Positions 46,933 through 58,310 of a stretch of 64,000 nt of DNA are shown in pieces; position 1 is the first letter of the stretch, and every line of letters starts with the position of its first letter. The position numbers were made by a program, and so were the translations under genes. Source of the stretch: Pinus tabuliformis (lineage: Eukaryota; Streptophyta; Pinopsida; Pinales; Pinaceae); NCBI GenBank assembly GCA_031772625.1, contig CM062817.1, positions 883,972,184-884,036,183 of the forward strand. Reading direction: 5' to 3'. Under the pieces are notes generated by a model, which worked only from the letters and a program-made list of their open reading frames with translations, did not search any database and had not been told where the DNA came from.

Positions 46933-48781
46933 TGTTAATTTTTGGTATGTTCTATGCTGATAGAAAATTTACTTTATTTTTCCGTATTAGATCAATATCA
47001 ATTCCAGATTAGCTATCACATTTAGCATGATAGTAAAATGCAGATAGAACATAAACATAAATTGCAGAAGAAAATCCAAGACAAGAGGAAACAAGACGTG
47101 GAATTAGCCAAGGACAAACCCTAATGTGGGGAAACCTTTGATCAATTCTTCTTATATGTTCTTCAATAGTTCAGCAGAGAGATAGATAATTCATATACAT
47201 CAGAAGTCAACATTTTGGCTTATCTAAATAAGAGTAGAGATCTTCTCTAAGAATATGGCACATGAGTCAGCTGATCTGAACTTAGGTGAAAGAATACTTC
47301 TTCAATTGATCCTCAAAGGTGACTCCATCACCATGCAACACCCATCATTGTAATGCACCTCTTCATCATGTTGCGCCTGTCACTGTGCTACATCCAATCA
47401 CTGAGTTGCTCTTCATCACTATGCTACTTCCTATTACTGAGTAGTACCACATCATCATGTTGTACTCATCATCAACAAGTTTATGCAATGCATCGTGTTG
47501 CTGCTATATTGACATGGCCATCATCACCATTTTGTACCATTGTGTTGCACCATACTTGTGCTACACCATATTGCACTACGTTGCACCCATCCTTACTTCA
47601 CCTATATGCTGCACCACTATCATTGTGCACTATGTTGCACCATTCATCATGCTGCAGAAATCATTGTTGCAACTAAACATGTTTTCTCTAACACCATGTT
47701 GCATCCAACATACCCTCATCCATGCTTGCTGTAATATATATCATTATGTTGCACATACAACATCCAATATGCTACAAACTATTTACACTTATTAGCCTTA
47801 GCTACTTTATGTGGCTTGTAGCGTAGCAAAGCAGATAGGCTATGGTTGTTTAGGCTTCTTTCATATTTAGGCAGTAGAGAGCTTCTCTAGGACAGAAACC
47901 AAGTACAATAACAGTGTTCCTTAACTGCTTCTAACAACCCTCATAAATAGCCTATAAAAACCCTCCTAAATAACCTCTTCATCCCTCCTAAACAGTCTCT
48001 AGCAACCCTCCTAAACAACCTCTAACAACCCTCTTAAACAATCCTCCTTAACTGCGAATAAGTTCCCTCCATGGACTATGTCTAGGGCACCAACATGACA
48101 CATAAGACCAACATATTAGGGATCTCTTTAAGGGCTTAGATAAGGCAGTGTGTGTAGCATTAAGGTATCCACCATGACTGCATTTAGGTCTGCTTTTAGG
48201 GCTTCACCTTGACTGTGTTTAGGGCTTCACCTTGACTGTGTTTAAGGCGTCACCTTGTCTGCATTTAGGGCTTCACCTTGACTGTGTTTAGGGATTTACC
48301 TTTTCTGTGTTTAGGGCTTCACCTTGACCGTGTTTAGGGCTTCACCTTGACTGTGTCCTAAATCTAGGGCATGCATAGAGCTAGGGCATCATCTTCTAGG
48401 AGTTGAGCAGATCCTTCTTACTCATGGCAGCATCTAGGGCAACTCTTCTTAGGGAAGCGTATCTCTTAGGATCTCTCCTTCCACCAAAACCCAAAGACAA
48501 GTGGAGAGGAAGATATCACAAGAAGAGCATGTGAAAATGACTAGCAAGCCACCTCTTTTTATACTAAAACATTGAGCACAAGTGGGGGCAATTTGGTCAT
48601 TGGCCGACCTTGACGAATCGTCCCATAACCCAAATAAATTTATATCTCCATGAATACATGTCGGAATCGGATGATATTTAGATCAATCCTACACCTCTCG
48701 ACGAGAGGAATCTAAGAAAAATATCAGCTCCATAAATAAGATGACCCACATGGATTTTGGCCCTAGTTTCCAATATTAACA
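46933..48781 (-). repeat. 5' LTR of the second copia element
   Basis: Begins TGTTAATTTTTGG and ends CAATATTAACA on the + strand. Its first 350 and last 150 bp match the LTRs at 32541 and 37287, while the middle (47300-48180) differs and is rich in ATGTTGCACCAT-like phrases. It also holds the 88-bp segment shared with 41664-41751. Confidence 0.85.
48199..48360 (+). repeat. 23-bp tandem repeat, seven copies (LTR copy)
   Basis: Same unit as 44802-44962, with TTCACCTTGACTGTGTTTAGG as the core phrase. Confidence 0.88.
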
Positions 48782-50018
48782 TAATTTGAGTTATTTTCAG
48801 CGTAGCTAGTTCTCACTATTAGTAAAACTAATGGAGGTTCAGTCAATGGTCTGTAACTTTTTTCACATTGAGTGATAATCTATTTAAACTAATAAATTAG
48901 CCTAAATTAACTCATGCATGCAAAAAATTATAGTTACCTAGTTGAGATTGGAGTTCAAGGGCAGTGTACTATCAATTGTAAATGATTACAAGTTGTACAG
49001 GTGGTGCATGCAATCAAAGAAGGGCCTAAAGGAATTCCACAATCCAAATTGGTGAATTTCCTAATCAATAGGGTCCTAATTCCCAAGGGAGAAACACAAG
49101 GAAACATGATCTTTGTAGGCTGAGAAATTGGCTAAGTATTGGCTTGAGTTAGTCTGCGTGGCAGTGAGATAGATTATACTAGTGCAAAGGTTTCTTAGGC
49201 TTGAAAAAGCATTATATTTCCTGTATTCTCCGATTAATGCAATACATATAATAAGGGGTTTTGAGAATTTTCTTTCCCCTAAATAAATATTTTTTTATAT
49301 GTGTTGAATCTTGATGCATGTTAACGATTTGTGTTCTCAATTGTGATTTTCTTTCCGCAAATGAGTAGAGTAGCTTCAAGTCTTGTGATCTGGTAAATTT
49401 CATGAGAAGTTTTGAATCTACACATTAAATAACTACACTCCACATCACTCAAGGGAAAATATACATACGCTCAACGAGAAGGGTTGTGCACTCAAGAAAT
49501 TATGCTTCCATAATAACCCATAGTGCCATAGGAAAAAAATGAAGAGCTACAGGAAAAGTTTGTGGAACCACGTGAACAAAATCCAAAGCTACAAGAACTA
49601 GATCCTTAACCAAACCTATAATTGCATTATGGTTGGATTGATGTAGGGAAGGTGCTTCCTATCCACCTTTCACAAGTGTTATTCTCTGAATTAGAGGTAC
49701 AGAGAGGTAGAACTTATATATGTAAGAAAATTGCAAGGTCCAAAGGGGTCGAAGATGTTGGAACTATGGAGGAAAATATGAAGAAGTTGGGAGAAGAAAT
49801 GGAAAACCTCAGGTTCAAACAAAATGGACCATATACAAAAGGAAAATAAGAAGCTAAAAGCCCAGTTGTAGCAAAAAATAAAAGTTTATACAAATTACCA
49901 CCATGGCCACTCTATCCATGGAAACCATACATTGCAGACACCCTTCAAAAACTTATACTATGTTTCTAAAATATCAATGGTGTTAGCTTCAAATAAGGAC
50001 ATACAACAAAGTTCCCTT
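48782..50018. other. Unrecognised DNA with one coiled-coil-like frame
   Basis: A 75-codon + strand frame (49622-49849) ends in a charged helix (EENMKKLGEEMENLRFKQ) but belongs to no family I recognise. Nothing else seen. Confidence 0.35.
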
Positions 50019-51185
50019 TGTTGAAGGATGTAACTAGGTTCGATCTTCATAATTATACTTGAAGTCAAAATGTAATATATTTGTCAAAAGAAAAGAAAAA
50101 ATATTTTTTATTACTATTGAATTGAATTGTTAAAGCATGGGTTTCATGCTCGTCAATTTTCATAGGTCAAGCCTCCATTGTAGGCTTTAGGATTGTTTTT
50201 TTTTTGGGTCAAACTAAATTTGTTTATTGGTCAAAGGATCCTCCATCAAGTCTCCTCATTCAAGTCGGTCTCGTTTAAGTGAAATCATGTCGGCCTAATA
50301 TTAAATGGAGACACAACTGATCATGAAGTCATGTCAGATTATTTCAAGAAGAAACAACTATATACAAGTCTATACCTCGCTCCACAGTTCATAAAATAAG
50401 CTCGCATAAATATTAGAAGAAAGGTTTGGTGAATTATATAAGGACATGTTTGATTATCTTTGAAATAAGTTTAGTATACTATTGGTGCAATCACAAAAGT
50501 TCAGATATTAGAAAGGTAGTCTCAGTGCCATTACAGTAAGATGCTTGTATAGCAATCTCAGAGGAAACATCTTGGTGTCACTACAAGAGCTCAGATGGGT
50601 TACATACATACTCTCGGTGTTATCACAGTATGGTAATCTCTGTCTCGGTTTAATATTTATGATAAGGGTTCAGTGCCACAATGAGAAGGTTTCGATAAGA
50701 AGATCTCGATACCACCACATAAATGAAGTGTTGATGTTATGAGGTATGAGTACTACTACAATTATAATATCCCAGTCTTGATGGTAATGTAGTGGTGATG
50801 TCTCAATGAAAACTCAGTGGCAAATATATGATGCAATCTCAGTAACAAGAATTCGGTGCTAAAACAGTGACATAGATCATTGTATACTAACATAGTGAAA
50901 GGAGGATGACTTGATGGAGGTATTCTCAAGTCTAAGTTGTAAGGGTCTTGGTCGTCTCATCTTGAATCTACTGAAGGAAGAATTTTGACTGGGTTTTCCC
51001 CTAGAGTGCAGTTTTTCCCTGACAGTGTGCCTACATATTTTTTTCTCTTTTATTTTTTTCTTGGCATTAGTCTTGACAATAAGAAAATATAATTCAAAAC
51101 AACAAATAATAATAATGAAAAACATCACAAGATAATGTCATAATAAGAGAAATCGTTTAACTGCCACCCTTTGAATTTCTCAACA
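50019..51185 (+). repeat. 5' LTR of the non-coding element
   Basis: 1,167 bp, similar to 54171-55359 along its whole length with scattered substitutions and small indels. Confidence 0.88.
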
Positions 51186-52213
51186 TGGTATTGGATCTAT
51201 GGTCATGGTCAAAGGTAGTTTGAAAACCACTTATACATCTTTGAAGTACTCTCAGTGATGTTATAGTAATGAATTTTGATATACTTTAGCAAGATAAGTT
51301 TGGATCAGTTTCAGAAAAAATAATTCGTGAAAATACATTGAGAAAATCTTAGAAGTGTGTAAGCACACTACATGTCTTAGTTTAGTGAGACAATTCAGAG
51401 AATGAGTGATCAAGTTCAACGCAATACAAGTTCAGTACTCTAAGATTATAGAAGCCCTAACTAAATACAATAGTCATGCAAATATAAAATTGAAAGCAAG
51501 GAAAGGAGGATTTGATAAAGAAAAAACATTTATTTGAACACTATCCAAAGTATGGCCTATGGAAAAAGAAATCAAGTATTGTCACTTAATAATATTCTCT
51601 TCCATCTAGCTATCAAATCAGAGGTATGTAAACACAAGATATGCATATTTATAAGCTTTTAGATTTCTATTATCTCTAATGGTTCATATAATCCTTTTTT
51701 ATAAGTAGTCTAGGATAAAAAGTGTATTCTCTAGATAACATATTAGAAATTTAATCCTCTTCCTCTAGGATTTACAAGTAATTTAGGATGTCAAGTAAAA
51801 GGTCCTACTGTTGATTGAAAGAATGAAACACTTATCAAGGGAATCCATCCTCCATGATTATGTAGAAAATACAACTTGAAAAATTAAATCATGTTCTTGG
51901 TATCACATGTTGTGCTTCTAAGTATGTACTACAAGTATAAAATATAATGACTTAATACAAAGAGAAAACCTCAAGGAATTCTTACAAGGTTTTCCAAGGA
52001 ACATCTCCAGGTATGTCTTCAACTATACACCTTACAATATTCTTTTAAAAGTATGATCATCCAAATTTTGAAGTTGGTATTACATTACTAACATCGTTAT
52101 GTTTAGTTGTCTTGAATCACAATGATTCTTGTCTTGGGTGATTCATCACTCGATAAATTTGTCCTCCTAATATTATTGATTGATCTTATAGAACCCTAGA
52201 TAGGTTCTCTAGA

Positions 52214-53091
52214 AAACCCTAACCTAAGGGTATGATAATGTTAATATTTGAAACCCTAAAACTTCTTAGAGTTATTCGAAAATTTTATTTGAAGTTTTTG
52301 TTGATGTTGTCATGTTTGGGGTTTTCGTATGACCATGAAAACCATAAATTGTTAAGGGTTGAAATGGTGTTGAATGAAATCTTGAACCTTTGAAGTTCTA
52401 GGGTTTTCTATGTTATGAATTGAAATCCTAGATCTTTAGGGTTTGGTTGGCCCTATAAAAGAAACCCTTGTTATGTATTTAAATAAGTCCATTGGAATTA
52501 AGCCCGAGGTATATATGTGTCAATTTGGTCAAAACCCTAGCTTGGCCTAGGTCGGTATATGTCTAAGGTGTTTTCCTGACATATCATATGCTTATGATTG
52601 ATGATGAATTCCTAGATATGTGTGTTGAACTAATTATTGTTCATCATAAATCTTAGGGTTTAATCTAAGCCCTTGTTTGAATGTGATATTCTAGGATGCT
52701 TCTTGGGAAATATAGGGTTTTGTAGCCAAACCCTAGTAGTAGTTAAATTCTCTAGTATGTGTGATATGACGATCTGGAATCTATCTATATAGTGATTGTT
52801 GAGATTGTGTAAATGAGAAATCTAAGGTTTACATCAAACCCTAGTAGATGTTAGTCATAATGTTGATTAAGATGTGATTGGTTTTGATTGTTGGAGCTCA
52901 TAATCTAAGGTTTACATGAAATCCTAGTAAGAAGTCTAACATATGAAATTTGAAAGTTGTTATATGTATTAATTTGATTTGTTTCTTGGGCTTTTTATAT
53001 GAAAGATCATGTCATGTCATTTAAAGAATATGGAAACCATAGAGATAATAAGTTTGATATCTTGATGAGTTGTGGATGTCATTTAGGGTTT
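52214..53091. repeat. Cluster of ten AAACCCTA / TAGGGTTT motifs
   Basis: Exact 8-mers at 52214, 52251, 52399, 52437, 52532, 52654, 52713, 52728, 52836 and 53084, on both strands, in the interior of the non-coding element. They equal the plant telobox and one unit of plant telomere repeat, but are dispersed, not tandem. Confidence 0.8.
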
Positions 53092-53373
53092 GTAACAAAA
53101 CCTGGGCAAGAATTTGAAGTATTGAAGTATAGTCTCTTGTTGGTTATGTTTGTAAATTCTAATGCTTCTGTTATTATAATATTTTGGTATGGCTAACTTT
53201 ATGCTTTTGTAGTTTTGATTGTACTTGCTATCTAAGTTGTGTCGGTACATCATGTTCAACATGGTGAAGATGATCATAAGTAAAGTTGATGTGATAATAA
53301 TGATATATGAATGAATATGATAATAAAGATGGAAGCCATGGAAGATTCTCCAATAAGAAGAAGTTGATTTCCC

Positions 53374-53460
53374 TGGATTAAGAGGGAGCCCAGATAGAAG
53401 AAATCTTCCCGAGTTAAGAGGGAGCCTGGATAAAAGAAAACTCCCTGGTTGAGAGGGAGA
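53374..53460 (+). repeat. Three extra purine-tract-like motifs
   Basis: GGATTAAGAGGGAGCC, GAGTTAAGAGGGAGCC and GGTTGAGAGGGAG occur at 53374, 53411 and 53447, nearly identical to the true polypurine tract at 54159-54170. Confidence 0.75.
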
Positions 53461-54170
53461 GAATACTTTTGATTGGAGAATGAATTTTCAAGATATGTTG
53501 CTACATGTGAAGTAGGAAAGGAGAGTGTATGATTAAGCAATATTATGTCAAAGATTCGGTTGATAGTCCTACAGTGTTGAGAAGCAACATATATTGTCTG
53601 AAATACCTTGATGATTTGTGTTTGTTTATGAATATGTGAAAGTATATTAGTGATTGGGGTTGCGTTTCTATAGGTAAATTTCTTGAAGGTTTTGATAGCA
53701 TTCTATTTACCTATCAGTTTCATCAAGAGATATTTGTTGTACTTGATCTGTTGGATCAAGGACTGTTGAGGCTTTGTGAGTCAACCATTGCTTGGGAGGA
53801 CATCTGGCCAACAATTTGTGTTGATGAGGTTTTGAAGTTGGAAGGGTGGTGTTGATCATAGATCTCTGACCTCGAATACACACCTCGATCCCTGGGTTTA
53901 TGGTTAGAAATTAAGCATGATGGTACCTAGAGAGGATGAAAGTTTGAGTCCATATTAGTCCCACCCAGAAAGATTTCCCTGGTCAGGAATCTAGTCGATG
54001 ACATTGCATTTCCTAAATTGTTGAGAGACCAATGGATATATTTATCTAGTCAGGAATCTAGTCCATGCCATTGCAATGCCTAAACTTCTTCGTAGATGAT
54101 GTGTTTTGAGATCTTCCATGTATTGATATGGTTTTATGTAAATATGAATACCTCCATAGTTAAGAGGGAG

Positions 54171-55359
54171 TGTTGAAGAATGTAACTAGGTTCGGTCTTC
54201 GTAATTGTACTTGAAATCAAAATGTAATATATTTGTCAAAATAAAAGATAAAATAATTTTTATTATTATTGAATTGACTTGTTAAAGCATGGGTTTCATG
54301 CTTGGGTCAACTGTCATAGGTCAAGCCTCCATTATAGGCTTTAGGATTGTTTGTTTGGGTCAAATTCAATTTGTTTATTGGTCAAAGACTCCTCCATTAA
54401 GCCTCCTTATGTCGGCTTCAAATAGATCATCATCAAGTTGGCCTTGTTCAAGTGAAATCATGTCGACCTAATCTTAAATGGAGACACAACTGATCATAAA
54501 GTCATGTCGTCTTATTTCAAGAAGGAACAACTATATATACAAGGCTATACCACACTCCACAGTTCACAAAAGAAGTTCACATAAATCTCAGAAGAAAGGT
54601 TCGATTAATTATAAAAGAATAGGTTCGATTATCTCTGAAATAAGTTTGGTATACTTTTGGTGTAATCACAGAAGTTAGAATCTTAGAAAGGTAGTCTCAG
54701 TGCCATTACAGTAAGAAGTTCGGACAAGAATATCAAAGGAAACATCTTGGTATCACTACAAGAGCTCAAAAGGGGTATAGGAATACTCTCTTTGTTATCA
54801 CAACAAGGTAATCTCTGTCTTGGTGCGATCTCGATCATAAGGGTCTAGTTACATAGTGAGAAGGTTTCGACAAGAAGGTATTAGTCCCACCACATAAATG
54901 AAGTCTCAATTTTATGAGGTCTAAATACTATTACAATGGTAAGATATTGGCCTCAGTGGCATTTCAGTGATGATGTCTTGATGAAAACCGAGTGGCAAGT
55001 ATTCGATGCAATCTCAGTAACAAGAATTCGGTGCTAACACAATGTTATAGATCTTGATATGCTAACACAATGAAAGGAGGATGACTTGAAAAAGGTAGTC
55101 TTGAGTCTAAGTTGTAAGTGTCTTGGTCGTCTCATCTTGAATCTACTGAAGGAAGAATTTTTATTGGGTTTTCCCCTAGAGTGGGGTTTTCCTTGGCAGC
55201 GTGCCTACATCTTGTGTTCTCTTTTATTTGTTGCTTGGAATTAGTCTTGAATGGAAGAAAAGATAATTCGAAATAACAAATAATAATAATGAAAAACATC
55301 ACAAGATAATGTCATAATAAGAGAAATTGTTTAAATTCCAACCTTTGGATTTCTCAACA
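54171..55359 (+). repeat. 3' LTR of the non-coding element
   Basis: 1,189 bp, preceded by GTTAAGAGGGAG. Ends TTTCTCAACA, then CCCCT. Confidence 0.88.
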
Positions 55360-56077
55360 CCCCTCCCCTACAATATGTATGGGAATTCATTGATTTCTGT
55401 CTCCAATGTAGCATAGAGCATAGAGCTAGAATTACTAAATTATATATATATATAATATAGTATTTTCTGACATGAATATTTACGACCCAAATTCTCAATC
55501 AGGTAGAGGAGATAAAAATTATACTTGCCAAGGAGGTAGAAGAAACATTATGGGTCAGGGAATAATTGATAACCCCACATTTCATCATTGCAAATCACAT
55601 GATTATAGCAGAAAATCATAAAATGGAAACAATATATAAAGAAATGAAATTATAGGAAATCCTTCTCTTTGAATATACTTTCAGATTATTGACAGATGAA
55701 AGCCTGTAAGCATGCCAAAGAAGTTGGCACACCTTCTCACATAGTTTAAGAGTAAGGGAATACCATTCACCTGAGAGGTTGAGAAATTCATTGGCCAAAA
55801 GACATGTATAAAAGAATCATTCAGAGGCTTGGAGTCCACTGGATTGGACTCAAGTTCAATCCTCCTTTACTACTAGGCCTATAAGAGCATCAAGATCAAG
55901 CAGAGGAAAACAAGGAATTGACATAAATTGAGGAGAATGCAAGGTTCCATCTAAAAGGAGCCACCACATCTAAAATAGCTTGGGATGTTAGGCAAGCCAT
56001 CATGGAAATTAATGAATAGTAGCAACATGACTAGGTTGTTGAGAGGATGAGCAACAATTTCAGTATGGGAGTATGAT
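55360..56077. other. Unrecognised DNA
   Basis: Contains a short (TA)n run near 55442 and a 60-codon minus frame without recognisable family. No element termini found. Confidence 0.35.
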
Positions 56078-56700
56078 GGGCCTCCCAAATACGTAAAATT
56101 TAAGGCCCATCTAACCATCCTTAGGCATATTTAATCTTTCCTTCTACATTTGATAATGTCTTTTTCAACTTTAATATGTCCTTAGGAGGGTTAAGAGATA
56201 ATTTCTATATATTTTGAGCCTAATGCATTAATTGTGTAGGATATTGAGGATATATTATGAAGATCACATAGGAGTCCAACAATAGAAGGTTATGGGGTTT
56301 GTCCCCTACTAAAGGAAGAATAAGACTAAATTGGCTCAAGGGCATTTATCACCTCCCTATAGTTGTGAGAACACTAGGGAAATAATTTCAACTTTTTAGG
56401 GATTTTGGAGGGAATTAGTCCTCTTTTCAAGGAGATTTCCCCTCAAGCATGTTTTGTATAAATAATGGGCCTTAGTAGTCCAATAGATATTAGAAACTTT
56501 TGAGAAGATAGTTAATAATAGAGAAAAGCTTCCTTGCTTGTGATTTTAGTTTTTGATGCTTCATGTATGGGAACACTTGTTGATTAATGAAAATCCTTTT
56601 TTTTGTTTCTAATATGATTCTTGTTTTAGGGACCTAGGTCTCCTTGAGTTAGGGCCCAACCCAAGTGTTGAAGCCCCCTTCTTGTACATTTAATTTCCAT
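56078..56700 (+). repeat. Candidate LTR or promoter with TATA box
   Basis: From TGATGGGCCTCCC the sequence runs to a strong TATA-like TTGTATAAATAATGG at about 56454, followed by an untranslated-leader-like stretch. It looks like an LTR U3-R, but no partner copy or right terminus was found. Confidence 0.35.
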
Positions 56701-58179
56701 GCATTTTACTTATTTATGTTTTTTGTAAATCTCATCTCTGAAAAAGTATTGTCTTTTTAGAGTTAGTGGATAAGCTTCTCTCTAAGTTTGTTTATGTACT
56801 TTGCTCTGATAACTCAAAAATAGCTTATTTTATGCAATAATGTTCTTCATTTAAAATTCAACTCATCCTTTCTATTATTTTATTTCACACAATTAGTAAT
56901 TTATTTCCACTATGCTTTTATCCTTCTTATTTCAGATAGATTGTATTGCTCCATAGGCATAGTTAATGTTGTTTTGATGCATTTAGTCCACTTAAAACAT
57001 CATCTTTTCAACCCATTTTATACATTTTTGTAATCTGCTAGGAAGCTAAATTCTACTTAGACAAGCTACAAGAAACCCTATATTTTCCTATACCTCACAT
57101 GAACTAACCCATTGGGTGTACTTGAGCTTGGAAAGGACCTATTTACCCTTCCACAACCTTCCACCTCCTTCTTCACTCCTCATACTACATTTAGACCTCA
57201 TAAAAGTTCTCTTGGGTGTTTCTTATAACAAAACAAGGCCACCCTATAGTAGTATGCAAATCACCTTAGAATACTTGCATACTTGTACCTAAATCATGTT
57301 TTTCATTCCTTATCCCATTACAACATTCATTAGACAGTAGAGATGGAATTTATAGGTTCGTAGAACCCTTAAAAACTTTACCCTAGTAGTTTTAGCTTTC
57401 TTTTTGCTGTTAGGGTTTGTTTTTGGCATGCCTTATTTAATGCAAGTTGACTTATCATGCACCATGAAGTAGAATTGATTTTTCTCCAACATCCTTGAAA
57501 TGATTTACTTTTCTTTCTTGCAATTAGCATCAATTTCTTTCTTGTCGTCTACTTTCTTACAGTTAGCATAGATTTATTTCCTACAAAACATAGTAGGTTT
57601 ATTTCTTATCATTAACCTTTCTACAATCAGATTAGGGTTACCTTCTATCATTTTCTTTCTATAGATATAATAAGGATTTCTTGATGTAGTTTCCTTTCTT
57701 GTAAGCTAGATTAGGTATATTTGTTCTTCATTGGTTTTTTTAGAATTTCTTGTAGCCTAGATAATAAAAGTCTACTTTATGCATTTTAGTTTCTCTTCAG
57801 TTGCATCACAACAAGCAAAGTAGAATATAGTGTTTGCTGCTCATGTAGTGCCAATACGTCTTAAGTTTGTATAGACCCCAGGTTGATAATTAAAGTTGAG
57901 TGTTAGGATTTTCAACATTCTAGTTGTAATACTGAGGACCATCACTTGGGTCACTCTGAAGTGTGTAATTCTCAACTAGACATTTCTAATGGGCTACTGA
58001 AAATGCAAAATAGATATTGTATGCAAAATTTATGACCTCGGGAAGTTAATGTACTAACTAACCCTAGTGGGGTGTATAAGCCTTTTGGTATTTCATCTCC
58101 TAGGGTTAAGATTTTGGATTTTTAGGGTTTCCTTACTGATTTTGATGTTAAAAATGACCAGTCAGCCTCCTTGTAACTC
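56701..58179. other. Unrecognised AT-rich DNA
   Basis: T-rich on the + strand with no ORF above 60 codons. It may be the continuation of a long LTR or solo-LTR region. Confidence 0.3.
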
Positions 58180-58310
58180 ACTTTGGTGAAGGTGCGTAGC
58201 CGTCACATCTCTTCTTAGAGAAAAGCTACCACAATTTGAGCTAATTTCCTACATGATGTATTTTTACTTTTTCAACACCTTACATTTATCAATAAAAGTT
58301 GGGTTTTGTT
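58180..58310 (+). repeat. Repeat shared with 7940-8110
   Basis: GCGTAGCCGTCACATCTCTTCT..AGAGAAAAGCTACCAC is followed by GAGCTAATTTCC and AATAAAAGTT, in the same order and strand as the copy inside the DNA transposon region. Confidence 0.55.

Larger units (their letters stand above)
50019..55359 (+). mobile_element. Non-coding LTR element (LARD type)
   Basis: Two LTRs (50019-51185 and 54171-55359) begin TGTTGAAG.ATGTAACTAGG and end TTTCTCAACA. A primer-site-like TGGTATTGGATC follows the left LTR at 51186, and the purine tract GTTAAGAGGGAG precedes the right LTR. Flanks CCCTT and CCCCT are a near-match 5-bp duplication. The 2,985-bp interior has no ORF longer than about 90 codons and no retroviral domain. 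It depends on other elements for movement. Confidence 0.88.
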
